Source: Chionis minor
Taxonomy: Eukaryota; Chordata; Aves; Charadriiformes; Chionididae
Assembly: GCA_013398295.1 (NCBI GenBank)
Contig: VZSF01003599.1
Location: 968,469-1,032,468, forward strand
DNA length: 64,000 bases
Direction: 5' to 3'
The translations under genes were made by a program, and so were the position numbers. This document shows, piece after piece, positions 1 through 25,966 of this stretch. The notes beneath the pieces were generated by a model. The model was not told the origin of the DNA. It saw only the letters and a list, made by a program, of their open reading frames with translations, and ran no database searches. How positions within the stretch are numbered: the first letter of the stretch is position 1; every line of letters starts with the position of its first letter.

Positions 1-7833
<7,833 letters not shown>

Positions 7834-7989
7834 CTGCTATACTTGCAAATATTTCACTGAATCCAATCAGCACATATTGAGGAATTTGCCACCATATTGG
7901 CAAATCTGCAGCATGGTATGTAACATTTCCAATTGTCTGATTAATTGTTTTAACCTTTACAATTTTCAGTCTGTTGCTTTCCAGAATTC
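7834..7989 (-). CDS. SLC15A4: SLC15A4 exon 6 (residues 428-479 plus split codon)
   Basis: This exon reads [20 protein letters not shown], then [20 protein letters not shown] and [12 protein letters not shown]: the loop between helices 9 and 10, then helix 10. Two adjacent sequons, N444-Q-T and N449-V-T, are kept in the loop. The glutamate of GFSEIF (residue 473 here) aligns with human E465, a helix 10 residue reported as essential for transport and for SLC15A4-dependent endosomal TLR signalling; that role is known from mammals, not seen here. The exon is 156 bases, phase 1 at both ends, with acceptor TTTAG and donor GTAAGA. The opposite strand is also open through it, but that reading is a shadow. 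Confidence 0.96.
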
Positions 7990-12460
<4,471 letters not shown>

Positions 12461-14171
12461 TTACTGTTATTTAACAAAGGAAAAAAAATATTTTCCATGA
12501 AACACTCAGATCCAAAACAAACCGCCATGCCCTGATAGACCCTGGGAGGGGAAAAAAAAACAAACCAAAAAAAGAGTGTGTAAAAGCTGAGAAAAACAAA
12601 CACTCAGCTATTCAGGTTTTCATTTAATTTAGCAGTCCATAATTCTTGTTAGCTCAGAAGTACAAATGATTCCTCACCATAGTAACTCCAACAGTATTGC
12701 ATATTCTCACTTTCAAGATGTAGCTCCAGCCATGCTAGGTGGGTGTTGAGTTGTGGGGCTTTTGGGGAGAGTAGGGGTGTAGGAGCTTTCTGGTGGAACT
12801 GAAGAACATCAAGTGTTCAGGGCAAACACAAAGGTTCTTTACAAAAGCAAATAATACTGCACATAGTTCCAAGGAAAATGAGGAATAAGAAATTATTGGG
12901 CAGATGAAGAGAGTACTCAGAGAAAACAAAATGTAGAACTCGCAACGATGCTTTGCAAAGGATTTTTTTTTTTAGGATTTCTAAGTTTCAGAGGGCTCAT
13001 ATTCTAGGTCCTTACTCTTAAAACAAAAGTTAACCATCTAACTAAAACTATACAAATTCCTTTTGAAAGATGAGATGGCCATTAGCATTATGACAACATC
13101 TGAGATTTTCTGCATACATGCTGAAATATCTTTAATAGAAAAAAATCACTGTCCCTGTGGAGCTTTTCTGCCATTAAGATTTTTTTTTAGTCACAGAATA
13201 CTTGTCTGAGGAATGATTGACTGTGCCACCCAATCTAGTAAACAAAATTGTGCAGATTATTTAAATGAATACATCCCAAGATAACACTTCTAAAAGCATT
13301 AATGGCACACGAATCAGGAACTGATTTAAGGCAATTAAATAGTCCCTACTATTGTGCTTCCAGTGATACACTTTAGTCTGATGGAATTAAACTTTTTTCC
13401 TACTTCAGTCATTAAAAATACTTAATAGCCAGGTTTCATACATCTTCTATTATTAGGCTTAGAACTTTCGGAAACATGCCACAGAACAGTAGAAACAGAG
13501 TTTAACTAATGTAATGCAAAATTCAATTAAAATTAAATTACACTTGTCAAATGAACAGAGAGTATTGTGCAAAACACGCATCCTTTCTCATTTGCAAGAT
13601 TCAGTAATTGACAATAAGATTCCCGTCTGTATGAATGAGACAATTTCTACCAAGCTTAATAATATTCAGCACCTGTTCTGAGCTAAGAAACCAAGGCAGC
13701 ACAGGAAGATTTATGAAAGCCTTCTGGTTTGGGGATATTTTTTAAAATTGCATTTAGAGCAGTGTGATGCTGTACTATGCATCGCAGTGACTCTTTGACC
13801 CAAAAGACAAGCACTGCTTGATCAGTGTGTTTCAGATGCAGATTCAGTTTTTGATAGTGAGCTGGTTCTGTGTGTGTGGAATCTCAGGGTTAGAGTAGAT
13901 TAACATTTTCTAGAGATTATCCAGGATGACCAAGGGGCCTGTGAAAATATGAAGCTATAGCTACAGTAACAGAGGAAGACAACCAGATTGCCTACAAATC
14001 TTGACCACTGCAACCATCTCAATAACCCAAGTCCTCAGCCTCTAACACACTGTGGGCATGCACCTCTCATGGCAAGTGAGAACTCTTGTGTCGTATTCAC
14101 TCCAGTAGGGCTGAGATGAAGACGAACTGCAAAAACAAGAGTTAGCAAAACATGAACCTTTAGTTCTTCAT

Positions 14172-15360
14172 AATCATAGAATCCCAGGTTGGAAGGGGCC
14201 TCAAGGATCCTCTGGTCCAACCCTTCTTGGCAAAAGCACAGTCTAGACAAGATGGTGCAGCACCCTGTCCAGCTGAATCTTAAGTCTTCAATGTTGGGGA
14301 ATCCACCACATTCCTGGGAAGATTATTCCAAAGGTTGATTATTCTCACCGTGACAAATTTTCCTCTTGTGTCCAACTGGAATATCCCCAGGAGTAACTTG
14401 TACTCATTACCACCCGTCTTTTCCATTAACTCCATCTTCTTTGTAGCCACCCTTTAAATACCGGAACATGGTGATAAGATCTCCCCTAAGCCTTCTTTTC
14501 TCAAGGATGAACATGGTGGCTTCCTCACATGGTGGGCTTCCTAGTCCTTTGGTCATCTTTGTGGCCCTTCTCTAGACCCTCTCCAGCCTGTCAACATCTT
14601 TTTTGTATAGCAGGGACCAAAACTGAACACAGTATTCCAGGTGTGGCCCGACAAGCACTGAGTAGAGCAGGATGACGACTTTATCTCTGCTGGTGATGCC
14701 ATTGTTGATGCAACCCAGCATCCTGTTGGCTTGCTTTGCCACAGCAGCACACTACTCATTCCTATTGAGCTTGTTGTCCACCAGGACCCCCAGGTACCTT
14801 TCTACAGAGCTGCTCCCCAGCCAGGTAGATCCCAGCCTGTGCCGCACTCCTGGATTATGTTTTCCCAGGTGCAAGACCTTACACTTGTCCTTGTTGAACT
14901 TCATAAGGTTCTCCTTAGCCCACTCTTCCAGCCTATCCAGGTCTTCCTGCAGGGTGGCGCTCCCTTCTGAAGGGTCCACTTCCCCATTCAGTTTGGTATC
15001 ATCAGCAAACTTCATCAAGGTACACTTGACCCCATCATCCAGATCACTTATGAAGATACTAAACAGTGTCAGCCCCTGGGAGACTCCACTGGTGACAGGT
15101 TGCCAGTTTGAAAAGGAGCTACTGACCACTGGCCTCTGGATGTGGCCTGGCAGCCAGTTCCCTACCCACTGCATGGCCCACTTGGCTAGACCGTAGTGCA
15201 TCAATTGCTCTAGGAGGAGGCTGTGGAGAACCGTATCAAAAGCCTTTGAGAAATCCAGGAAGGCGATATCCACCGCTTGCCCCACATCAACTGAGCAGGT
15301 TACTTTGGCATAGAAAATGATTGTCAAGTATAGTTTGCCCTTGGTGAGCCAAGTATCAAA
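14172..15360 (-). mobile_element. CR1 non-LTR retrotransposon, 5'-truncated, with RT remnant
   Basis: A minus-strand CR1 fragment with its 3' end at about 14172 and its truncated 5' end at about 15360. The reverse strand reads a non-LTR reverse transcriptase segment with AFLDFSKAFDTV, SGVSQG and FADDTKL (the catalytic YADD/FADD motif), followed by the ERYLGVLVD motif, all typical of CR1 ORF2. An open stretch of 191 codons remains (15327-14752), but it lacks the endonuclease and the start of the RT, so the element is dead. The 3' end shows the CR1 hallmark GGAAGGGGCCTCAAGGATCC and ends in ATTCTATGATT on the minus strand. It lies in the same orientation as the host gene SLC15A4. CR1 identity is certain; the exact 5' border is approximate. 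Confidence 0.95.
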
Positions 15361-17249
15361 GCAGGGGTTGGCACTTTCACAAGAGTTTGCACCAAGAGCA
15401 CCAGATCTTTGACTGACATCAAGCCATGTCCGTATCAGGCTTTGTTAAAATCTCCAGCTAGCACTAGCATATATATGTGCCACGTTTTGAGCACTCTGCC
15501 TGCAGACATGTTGTAACAACAGCCATTAAAAATACTATTGCCTTCTTGCTCTACATTACAGTTGTCATTGCAGTTCTCCAAAGAACCCAGGCAAATGCTT
15601 AGTTTGCCAACCTCAAGAAATTATGATGTTGGTGGTAAAACTGAATTCATCCTAACCTTAACGTTTCCCAGGCATTTCAGGACCATGGATTTGAAAATGG
15701 AATAACAAGCTGCTTTGGCTACATGAAAATATTTAGCTGTTTGATACGTAAGATGACATACATTGCTTAGCAATCTTCACATACTTTGAAAAATGCAGAG
15801 TGAATTCTGCTGCGCTAGTCAAATTCTTGCTTATTTTGAAATACTTGTCAAAACTTTAAAACTGTCGATTTCCCTCCCTCTCCCATTCCACTTTTCGCTT
15901 GCTTCAAATATCACACCAGCATTAACCTGTGTAATAGTTTGTACAAAGACTGATTTGTGTAATTACAGCCAAGGATGTAGGGTTTTTTTGTCATTGCTGA
16001 ATCTGGTAAGAAAGAAGAGAAATACCTAATGCCTCTGGCACTGCTGTATTTCATACAATCAATCACTTGGTCTTTTCTTTGTTTAAAATGTATGCATTTC
16101 CATTTTCTGCTCTATCAGGAGCTTGCAAATTAAAAGGGCATACACATATTTCACTCCGTTCATATCAAGGGAAAATATGTCTTTATTAGTATTGGGCAGA
16201 GATGCCTAGAAGAGCTTAAGGAAAACCTAGACGTGATGAGGTACAATGCTGCTCATGTAAAATATTACATTACCACCCCTTTTCTAATTACGTCAAATCA
16301 CTTCAGTTTGGAGAAACCAAAGCAGTCAGAACTGCTTCCAAAGATACTACCTACATAATGTAGGTAGCAGGACAGCATCCTTCAGGTAGACCACATAACC
16401 ACGGAAAATAGCAAAAGTCAAATTAACTTATTTGACTTATGCTGTTAGATCACAGCGAAGTATTTTGAAATAAAAGAAGAGCAACACAACTGATGATGCA
16501 CTGCAGAAAAAGGAGCTAGTCACTGTTAGGCAACACAAGAAATCATTATTCAGAAGTATCAAGGCAGACTAGGATCATTGTTCCCATTATCCTTGCCTCA
16601 AATCCTGCATACTTTAAGTAAACACTAAAAACAGGTAGCTAACTTTTAAAGCCACACTTTTAAGTTAGAAAAAGTGGCTACACGGTATGAGTGGTATTTT
16701 AAAGTCTTTTCAGCAAAAAGAAACAATGAAAGCCCCCCTCGCCCCCTTTTTTCCCCACTAATTTAATTAAACATAACACTCTGCTTAACTACTTGAAAAT
16801 AATTCTAACGCCCAAAAAGGCAGTGAGGAAAGCTCAGTCTGATAACCAAAGCCCCAAGTTCATTTCTACACAGTAAATATTCAGAGTGACAATGTTTTTA
16901 TTTTCAATATTCAGACTAACAATGGGTGTCTGAAGTCCTGTGCATAGTTAGAAGAAAGATAATTCACTTCTCTAGTCCAACAATGGCAATGTTCTAACAA
17001 GACAATCATGTGGTTCCTAATAGCAGTAAAAATTAAGAGTCCCTTTTCATATGCGAGCAGTAAAGACACATAAAAAGCTCAACGAAAAGAGCAAGACTGG
17101 TTACATATCAAAATTTAAATATACTAACTTGTATTAAAGTAGAAATATGTATATGCCAAAAAACCCCCAACCACCTTGAATGTAGTCCACAATTAAAACG
17201 GATGCAACTAAAACAGAAGCCTCAGACTAATTAGAATTTTTGAATAAGA

Positions 17250-17268
17250 ATTTTTTTTTTTTTTTTTA
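17250..17268. repeat. Poly(T) tract
   Basis: An uninterrupted run of T residues in SLC15A4 intron 4, with no recognisable retroposon attached. Confidence 0.9.
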
Positions 17269-18179
17269 ATGAACATGCAACCCAAACACCACAAAACTGA
17301 ATCTTGACTTGAAAGTGGCAATGGCTTTCCATGTCCAAAAGCTATGCAGAAAAAAAAAAAACACAACTGAGAACTTGGTTGAGGAAATTTGCTTTGGATC
17401 CTTTTATTTATGGCACACATTTAACTGAAGAAGTCTCAGACTGCTCCTTCTTTAGTTTTTTTAACTGCATAAAAATAACTAACTATTATTTGGTTGGTTT
17501 AGAGGTCTTACTTAGCCAGTATCACTAACCTCCAATAAGCCTTCACCTGTGATTCAGAAGCAGCTCAGTTTTCAAGCAAGTTCAAAGAACAATTAAGTAC
17601 AAGCATTTTTATTTTTGATATGTAAAAAAAAAAGACTGAAGCCATTCTGTCTTATTAATTTTTAATAAAACAGAAGAAACTTAATTTTAAAATAACATTT
17701 AGTAAGCCCGTTAATAACTTACACTCATACTTTTTGTTTTTATTTGTCAGTACTTCTTCTGCATTTATGTTATGCCAGCCTTTCTTGAAAAACATTGATT
17801 GAACAACTTCCTTCATTATGCTAAATTAATTCAAGGTAAAGGGAATATTGATTAAGCAGTATGAAGTTACAAATGTATCTCAGATTCCAAATTTGCAAAT
17901 ACTAATAATTCAGTTAAGTATGAAGTATGTGTATTCCTGCTGAGTCGGTAGGAGTGCTGCTGTACTATTTACAACTTTGAAAACTTAGGGCATATAGATT
18001 TATAAGCTTTCTTCAAAGATCATACTTTGTCCACTGAAGGATAAAGACACTTAATTAAAGCGGTGAAAATTATCTGAATGCATTCAAAACAGGATGGCGT
18101 GAATTCCATATATGGGTATATACCTATTTTGCATCTCAACTAAAGAAAACATACTTTTCACTTGTTTTGCCCTACTTAC

Positions 18180-18257
18180 CGTATGAATAGAGTTGGTGTC
18201 ATTTGATATTTCAGGAATTTTCAGATGGAGACTTTGCAATACATATGTTGTCTGCAT
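18180..18257 (-). CDS. SLC15A4: SLC15A4 exon 4 (residues 346-371)
   Basis: A 78-base exon of 26 codons in phase 0 at both ends, so skipping it would preserve the frame. It encodes MQTTYVLQSLHLKIPEISND, then TNSIHT: the end of helix 7 and the loop towards helix 8, matching the mammalian MQTTYVLQSLHLRIPEIS segment. A sequon (N364-D-T) lies in the loop. The acceptor is CTAG directly before the ATG codon and the donor is consensus GTAAGT. It is too short to stand out as an open reading frame and was found by homology and phase. Confidence 0.95.
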
Positions 18258-19310
18258 CTAGCATTAGGAAAGATGAGCTGAGATTATTTGGAGAAGGAGT
18301 ACTGAGAGCAAGATATTTTTACATTTTTAATAATTGTGACAAAGATTATACCAGAACTAAAGTGCCAATATAGCAAAACAAAAAGAATTCTTCTTAAAAA
18401 AAGCTTGCAATGTTCTAACCCCTACATTTAATTTTACTAAAAGCACAAAGAATCATTCATGTGACTTTAAAAACAATTTCTGTTTTTCTTACCCCCGCAA
18501 ACATATTTGCTATCCTAATTCATCTCAGTAAGACAGAAGAGGCAGAAAGATATTAATTAAAATGAAGTGTAGACCACTTACCCTGACCTATCTGAATTAA
18601 CTGCAAGATGAAAGAGTGCAATATTTAAGATATGTTAATTTGTAGAACTGTTAGTTTTAACTATCATTTTAATGATTTTATTTGCTTTTTTATTATTAAG
18701 TAAAAATATTATTTGAAAGTATTCTTAGTAGCCATTTTTCATCTCTCAACTTCAGGGTAAGTTTCATATTTATGAGAGCGCCACAGAAAAACATGAAATT
18801 AGATGCTTTGGCATCTAATTAATTAAAGCTAATACAGCTTTCCACAACAATTTTAGCTAGCAAATAAAAAAATTCAGAAGAAGCTGCCATCATGCATTCC
18901 TATTTTTGCTGACATAATATTATTTAAATGATTTTTAACCCCAGGTGTGTAAAGAAAAGAAGTTAACGTTATTGAACACATGGGTATTAAACAAGTCAAA
19001 CAGTCAATACCAGAGCTCTGAAAAAGCCTCTTCAATATTCATCTTCTCTAGAACCACAGCTACTGAGTGCTAACTGTAAGTAAACCTTATAGAATAGCTT
19101 TCCCCAAAAAAAGTTTGTGTGTGTTTCCTCCAGGTAAGTGCTTGGGGAGGGTAATATGCAGCGAGGACTTAGATTCATAACAGCCTCAGAACTGCAACTC
19201 GAAGCTATTGCGCCAAGGCCTTCCAAATGCAGCTGGAGAACAAGTTAGGGTCCTTACATTAGAAATTATGTTTTTTAGACATGTAAAGTAAATCATATGG
19301 AACTACTCAC
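18258..19310 (-). other. SLC15A4: SLC15A4 intron 3
   Basis: A 1.05 kb AT-rich intron. The 64-codon minus-strand frame at 19032-19226 has no recognisable similarity. Nothing else was seen. Confidence 0.8.
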
Positions 19311-19479
19311 TTGAAAATACACTGTCCAGTAAGGTATTAAAGCCAAAAAGACAGGGATAATCTTGACAAGAGCTTTCACATCTTCTACTTTATCTTCTCT
19401 GAATGGGCCCCCACGAGACAGCTTGGCCATCTCAAACAGGCTTTGCTTGTGAGGTTGATGAAGTACTCCCTGGCCTTCG
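19311..19479 (-). CDS. SLC15A4: SLC15A4 exon 3 (residues 289-345)
   Basis: This exon completes the split serine codon (AG|C) and encodes the rest of the central cytoplasmic loop ([20 protein letters not shown], then [20 protein letters not shown]) and helix 7 ([17 protein letters not shown], about 329-345). The PYWTVYFQ stretch is characteristic of PHT1/PHT2 transporters. It ends in phase 0 before a good donor, GTGAGT. The acceptor is TTCTTTTCAAAAG, with a short pyrimidine tract. In mammals the central loop is the less constrained region between the two six-helix halves of the transporter. Confidence 0.95.
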
Positions 19480-20338
19480 CTTTTGAAAAGAATTTGAAAC
19501 GTTTAGTTAAACAACAACAAAAACTGACTGAAATGGCAATCTGGTGGTACTTCTTTTCATTATGAAAAGCTCATGCATTTTCAAAATAAGTTACTCTTAA
19601 CAGCAAAACAACTAGGCCAGAATGGATCCTCAGCAGGTGAAAGCACAAGCTGAAAACTTCCATTATAAAGATTTCCTTATTTCCCATCCTCCTCCCACCA
19701 GGCACAAATAACTGGCACTACAGTGAGGAGAACTTAAGAAACAGTATCACAAAACGCAGGTTATTCTAATTCATTGAACTGTTTTGCAACCTGAACACAT
19801 GAAAGCCTGTTGAGAGGAGGCACCTGGCATCTCCTATTATCAGTGACTAAATTCAGCCACCAGTACTCCATGGGCATCTCTTGAGACTGGAGTAACCATT
19901 TGGAAATCAAAAAGCCAGTTCACATTTTGGCTGCCCATCAAGCCACTTACAACATTATATGCAGATGATAGTGGTTTTCAAATCAGAAGGCCTCCCATAA
20001 ACATACCTAAGCAGAGATGAAAGTTAACTAATGCTTAAAAGCAGCATTACTTGGGTTATGTTACACTTTCAGAAACTCTGAACTGGCAAGACGGAGCATT
20101 CAAGTGAAAACAGCAGACTTGATCTTGCAACACGGAGATCCAGTGATCTCAAAACATGCCCCTCTCATCCCAGAACTCCCAGAAAATATCTCCAGGACTC
20201 CAATTTTCCAGTACTAGTTCTCAAAGCAAAACCGCATATTCTAGTGTATTCTCTACTGCCAGCTAGTCTGAACTAACTAATTCCAACTCTTAGGCTCATT
20301 CACTGAATTCAGACTATACAAAAGAGTTCATTACAAAC
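19480..20338 (-). other. SLC15A4: SLC15A4 intron 2
   Basis: A 0.86 kb intron, the shortest in the gene. No repeat or coding feature was recognised. Confidence 0.85.
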
Positions 20339-20634
20339 CTATTAGTTGAACGTTCCACATGTCTCTTTCTTGAGCAACAACAATATGCGAGAATTTTGAA
20401 CATGTCTGTGAAGGCACTACCATCAGGCGGTTTTGTGATGAAGAAACTCTGACCACATAAGAAAACCATGAATGAAATCCCAATGCAAACCGTTGGGATA
20501 CTATATCCAACAACAAAGCTCACGTTCTGCTGAATGTACGCAATGCCTCCCAGAGAGAGAATAGCTCCCAAATTAATGCTCCAATAAAACCAATTAAAAA
20601 ATCTTCTTGTGGCTTCTGGGCCCCGATCTTTGAC
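20339..20634 (-). CDS. SLC15A4: SLC15A4 exon 2 (residues 191-288 plus split codon)
   Basis: The exon opens after the acceptor TTTTCCAG with VKDRGPEAT, continuing directly from exon 1 (phase 0), and ends in phase 2 at AATAG before the donor GTTTGT. It carries the second POT signature, [16 protein letters not shown], around residues 202-217, the helix 5 region used in substrate binding across the family. Helix 6 follows (about 231-252). Next comes the conserved cytoplasmic stretch [17 protein letters not shown], leading into the large central cytosolic loop. The serine/arginine-rich end ([14 protein letters not shown]) is the least conserved part, as in mammals. The donor departs from the GTRAGT consensus at +3 to +5, but phase and homology both require it, because reading on gives a stop within a few codons. 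Confidence 0.95.
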
Positions 20635-22229
20635 CTGGAAAAGATTAAAAACAAGTCATTCAATTTCTGAAGAAAATGAAGCCTGTTTATTAGAATTCAA
20701 TCAAGTTCAAGGTACTGAAGAGTTTAGGTTTGATTTAGAGTCACACTGAAATTATTTAAGTGTTTTGGGATAAGCATGGTATTTAATGAAATGACACCTT
20801 ACCAAGCTACCCCATTATATCAGTGACCTTCTAAAAGTTCACAATAGGGATAAAAAAGTCATACAATACTAAACTACATAGCTTTCCCATAAAGGCTATT
20901 ATATTTCTACAGCATTTCTCTAGCCAAAGCTTACTCAGATTAGGGTCCCACAGTCCACACAGAAGTTGAAATAACTAGCTTTTTAGTAAAAAATAAGTTA
21001 AGCTACATAAAAATCACATATTAGTAGTATCACAACAATTGCTTCTTCCAACTGCATACACATAATGGTTAACCATATTCCATTTTATAAGCCCCAGATG
21101 ACTACTGGGCAATTAAAGCACAAATGTAAAATTTAATACAGTCCTAATGCCTCTCATCAGAACATAAATTGAACATTTGCCATTCTGACCTTTAAAAAAA
21201 GAAAAAAATAAAAAATCGGGTAGCCTGAGGCGTCACAAGGCCCCAGTAAACATTTATCCCTCTATTAAGTCAGCACTGTTCATAGTGCTACTTTCCTGCT
21301 TGAAGCTCTCAGTGTCTCTCCAGTGAAAGTAAAGACACCCTTGGTTTACAGAATTATCCTGTACAGTTTTCACCATCACTCTTTATCGCCTACCGTAAGT
21401 CACCCCATGTTTTGTAAGGGGGTCCTGTAAGTCACAGGAACCCAGCATCATTCATAAGATATGAAGTAAGAGAAATTATGCATGGTAAAATTTGAAATAC
21501 ATTACAAAGATCAACTAGTGTGTAGAAGAATCCACTATACCATATTTGTCACTGGTTTATGACTGAAAGGCCATTAGCAGTAACCAGCAATGCAGTGCCA
21601 TGAACCAGACTTGTAGTCACTTGTTTTTGATTTCTAATTGCAAGTTTCCCTTCCTCATTTGCCAGATCTTCAAAATATTTCTCTTTATTTTGCAGTATGA
21701 AAAGTAAGTTGTGTCTTGAAGTAAGTTTTTAATATTGTCAGTTCTGATTTACAGCTTCAAGCATTGTTAGGCATTCGGGTAGGTTGGTTAACAGCCTCGG
21801 AGCCAAAACCCAAGAAATTCTCCCTTTACAGTTTCAACTTGGTACTCATCTCCTAACTTTAACAATCATCACCTGCAGTAGCGTGTCAAGCTAGATTCCT
21901 TTCTAAACCCCAAATGGCAGTAGGATATTAGCAAACATTTACATCATAAACACAGTGCTCCAACTTATGTAAAGAGTTAGTAATCTATTTTATGAAGTTT
22001 CCATTTCTTCATCATAAAGTCTCAGTCTTCTTATACTCTCTGCAAGGAAGATGACTTCCCATCCTCCCTCTTACAAATGACCTTGCTCACATCTATGCAA
22101 AGAAACGCCAGGGAATGAACGCAAACTTTGATAAAGTTAAGAACAGAGCACGCACGGCGTGATGCTCCTATCAAGTATTATCCCAGCCTCCAACCATTAG
22201 CTCCCAAGAAACTTCTGAACCAAGGATGG

Positions 22230-22735
22230 CTTCTATCTACTTAATAAACACAGCAGATCTCCTCTCCATGAACTTGTTCAGCCTGCCTCTGAACCCAGGT
22301 CAACTTTTAGAATCCATAATATCCTGTGGAAAACAGTTCCCCAGCTAATTACACAGTGGGAAGAACCACCTCCATTTGGCCATTTTGAACCTGCCCTGGA
22401 CGAGCCTCACTCGTTTTACCTAGTTCCAAGAAACAACAGACAGCTGAGCTTTATCCCATCCCGGGTCCATTTCTGCCTCTCTCCACAAACCACCGTCACA
22501 TCTTCCATCTAGCTGCTTTTTCTGAGACAGGAACTTGTAGACTATTTCATGATTCCTTGCATGGAAACTACTGTCCATGGCCTTTCCCTGAAACTCCCTT
22601 CCCCATCTCCAGTATCCTTTTTGAAACAAGAGTGACCAAAAAGGAATGTAATGCTCAAGAGACAGACACACCACGCACTTCAAATGAAAAGAATCCATTT
22701 TCTGCTTCCTTATCCAAGTATATATATATGCACTA
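22230..22735 (-). mobile_element. Ancient, diverged CR1-like LINE remnant (3' region)
   Basis: The plus-strand order of phrases (an opening like 'ccatgaacttgttcagcc', then 'acagttccccagctaattac', 'ttttgaacctgcc', 'cctagttccaagaaacaac' and 'tccagtatcctttttgaaac') follows the layout of the CR1 3' coding/UTR segment common in turtles, crocodilians and birds, in minus orientation. It is heavily diverged and has no intact reading frame. The 107-codon minus frame at 22420-22743 is a by-product. Subfamily not determined. Confidence 0.55.
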
Positions 22736-24004
22736 AAAATCACATCACAGCCACACCTGAAATGCCACTATAGCATTTTATTGACAAACATTCAACACTT
22801 AATAAAAATCACACTGAACTAGATGGTTGAGTATCTTATCAAAGTGGAAGAACTATGAAGTTATCTTAGCAAAACCAGAAAACATGGTAGAGTTAAAAGG
22901 CAGTGCCTGTTGTTCCTTTCAAAAATCACATTGACTGCCCAAAATATTAGCTGTATTACATTTAAAGCAGAATATGCAAAGTTTCCCCCGATGGCTATTA
23001 CTTGAGCTGCACGACAGCACAAAATAAGATTGGTTTATTCTCTTCATAAGTAGATGCTGCATTTTAATAAGGGACCAAGAAGAAGAAAACCATGTTAGAA
23101 TTTTATTATTTTATTTTTATCAAGAACAAGTATTTTTCACAAAACTGCAGGAATTCTTCTTTTCCCCCTTATGCTTGCATTACTTTCAATCACCCAAGCA
23201 GAAAGAAAAATCTATTACTCCCTCTGCTCAATTTCATCTGCGCTCAAGCATAGCAGCACTATCCTTGTGGTACCAGCACCACCAACTTCATTATATTCTT
23301 AACATCCTACCAGCAACTGCAGCAGGAAAATGATGCACGTAAATGGCACAAGTATGGTGTGGCTCCTGGATCGAATCTGTCCTGCGGTCTAAGGGTTCCA
23401 CATCCCTGCACTGAAAGTCAAAATAGGTACGTTTAAAAGATTTTGCCTCCATCCCAACAAAACAGCTTAAAACCAGTAGTAGTGCCTAAAAGGTACAAAA
23501 AATGTCACCTTCCTAGATTTACCACATTTTAGCCAAATACCTTACCTGAGGATAACACAAAATCAGTGTAATACCACAGCTAGAGTGCAAGGCTTCCTAC
23601 CACTGAACGAAAACACTAGTAGAACTATTTCAGATGTGCCCTGACTCGAATGAACATTAGCAAGTACCTAATACACGCAATGTATTTGCTCTAGGTAACA
23701 TGCTGTTTTGCAAATGAGCTCAGATTCAGGCATTTTCCACAGAACTTACCCGTGTTGGACAGCTGGAACTTATTTAGATCAACTCCCACTGCACAGTACC
23801 CAGTCCTGAGTCTCCAGTTCACTGTTGGGAATTCTTCAAACCTCACACAGTTTTCTTCCCTACCAAATGGGATAGGACATCATCCTCCAAGAACACTAAG
23901 GCAAAGTCCAGTAGTGTTTCTACTTCATTAAAAATACAGAATGACCTACCGTACTGTACAAGAAACATCCCAATTGCCCTAATTTTCCCTCTTTTAAACT
24001 ACAG

Positions 24005-24100
24005 GGAAAATTTTAATAAAAAAACCAAACAAACACAAACACCACCCCACCCCCCGAAAAAACCCAAACCAAAAAACCCACACCAAAAAAACCCACTAAC
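24005..24100. repeat. A/C-rich simple repeat tract
   Basis: The plus strand consists almost only of A and C for about 90 bases (for example AAACCAAACAAACACAAACA, then ACCCCACCCCCC). This is strand-asymmetric low-complexity sequence. Confidence 0.9.
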
Positions 24101-25948
24101 AGAGAAATGAAGGAAATGAGCAACTCTAAGCTTTCTGGCCACAGCTGCTTTGTTGGTCATTGGCGGCACGTCAATGCTGCCTACATTCAGGTGGGCCTCT
24201 AAAGAGGAAATGAAATAATCTCGCTACTTGCAAGACATCTAATAACTTTTGCAAAATAAAATCTAACCTAACGCTTGATTTTTCTACAGTCTAAAAGGTG
24301 TTTTTCCTGATGTATCCAATAATTACCTTTCACATATAGTTAATCCTAATGCAGAAAGAAAAGCACAGTGACATTCTGGGTTTTATAACTGGAACCTGCA
24401 CAGCACTGGATTTCAAAATAGTAAAGGAATAGTTCTCAAAATCAAAATTGCTAATATAAAACCCGTATCAGACTCACTATGGTCAGACGAGATGTAATTA
24501 TGACCACAGTTTTCATGATAAAGAATCCTGAGTGCCTGGAACACTATGTTATGGGAATTGTGTAATCATTAGGTTATTTACAGGCACTTTCAGCAGAGGA
24601 CACATCAGCTGTGTAACTCTGCACTGCAATCCTCTAAACTCATTTAGGATACAAGGTTAACATCTTATAATCAGAACAAAATCTTAGATGCAACTAAAAC
24701 AAAGAAAGAAAGAAACTAGATCTGTAGTTATACCACCTGATACAAAGTCATTAAAAATATCTGAGCGACAGCAACTTCCGCAGCACAGCTGTCCTGAAGG
24801 TTAAAACTCAGGCCTCGTTCTGACTTAGAAGAAAGATGATCACCTGCAGAATTATCCCTCCCCTGGATTTTTCAACACTCATCTTTTTTTAGGAAATGAT
24901 CCAAGTACCAACCAAAGCACTTTGTACAGCTTGCAACCAAAAATATTACACAGCTCAAATATTAAGATTCTCTTAGATTCTCCTGATTTTTATGTAAAGA
25001 GCCCGGAATCTATACAAGCGCCATTGCTCCTCCATAGTTCCTGTGTTTAGATGTTTTCCTCTGTCACTAAGTTTTTGGCTCTCTACAGCTACCTCAGTTT
25101 CAAAGAAATGGTTATTGACCAGATTTCTTATTTTTGCCACAGCTAGTGCCTCCCTGGTGCCTACCATTCCACTGTGACATCTGATTTCTGACATCATCTA
25201 CTAATGATCTCAAGTATTTCCTAAACCCCAACATTTCAGTTGGGGGGGTTTAGTTCCAGTATGTCATAATCTTCCTCTCTTTCTCTTCACATCATGATCG
25301 ATCCAAAGCTATGGCCTCTTATTTGTCTCACTTAAAAGGAGAAAGAAAATTACTTAAAAGTTACTGACATTAGCGGTTTTCATTTGTTCCTGCAACTGAC
25401 GAGTCACGAGTGACAAATGTAACAAAAATCCCCAAACTCATCCCAGACAATTCTGTGAACAGCCACAAAACAGAGCAAGGATGAAAATGTAGAAGCTTGC
25501 CCTTCTCCTTAGCCTCCAAAACAAAGTGCAATGACAACAGTTTTCTGTAGTCAAATTTCCTCTTACAGAATTCTGACATTCTAATCCATCACTACAAACA
25601 CCCGTTATTCTTTGAGAGCACCTGGAGAGGGCTTGGTAACAGAGCTATGCAGTAGCACTCAGTTGCTACATAATTTCAAATTTTTATACTAAAATTTGGC
25701 CAATCCACATTTCAAGTCTGCTTCCTCACACTGGTGTCTTATCTATTCTATTTCTGTTGGAACAGAAAGGAGTTAGTACTGCCGATGTGAATGCCACAAC
25801 TTTAGGTTTCAAACTGCTACCTGCAGTCTTAGACATCCACGATCTGCTAAGAAGTTCAACAACAACAAAGAAACTTGCTGTTAGTGACCTTCAATTCTTT
25901 ATATGTGGTCCCCCATCCTTCCCCAGAGGCTGGAAAATCTAAATTCTA

Positions 25949-25966
25949 CAAATAAATAAATAAATT
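25949..25966. repeat. (AAAT)n microsatellite
   Basis: ACAAATAAATAAATAAATTA: about four units of AAAT. Confidence 0.9.

Noticed and set aside
14672..15196. 174-codon plus-strand frame
   Set aside because: Antisense shadow of the CR1 reverse transcriptase on the minus strand.
22420..22743. 107-codon minus-strand frame
   Set aside because: Falls inside the ancient CR1 remnant and does not follow the CR1 reading frame.
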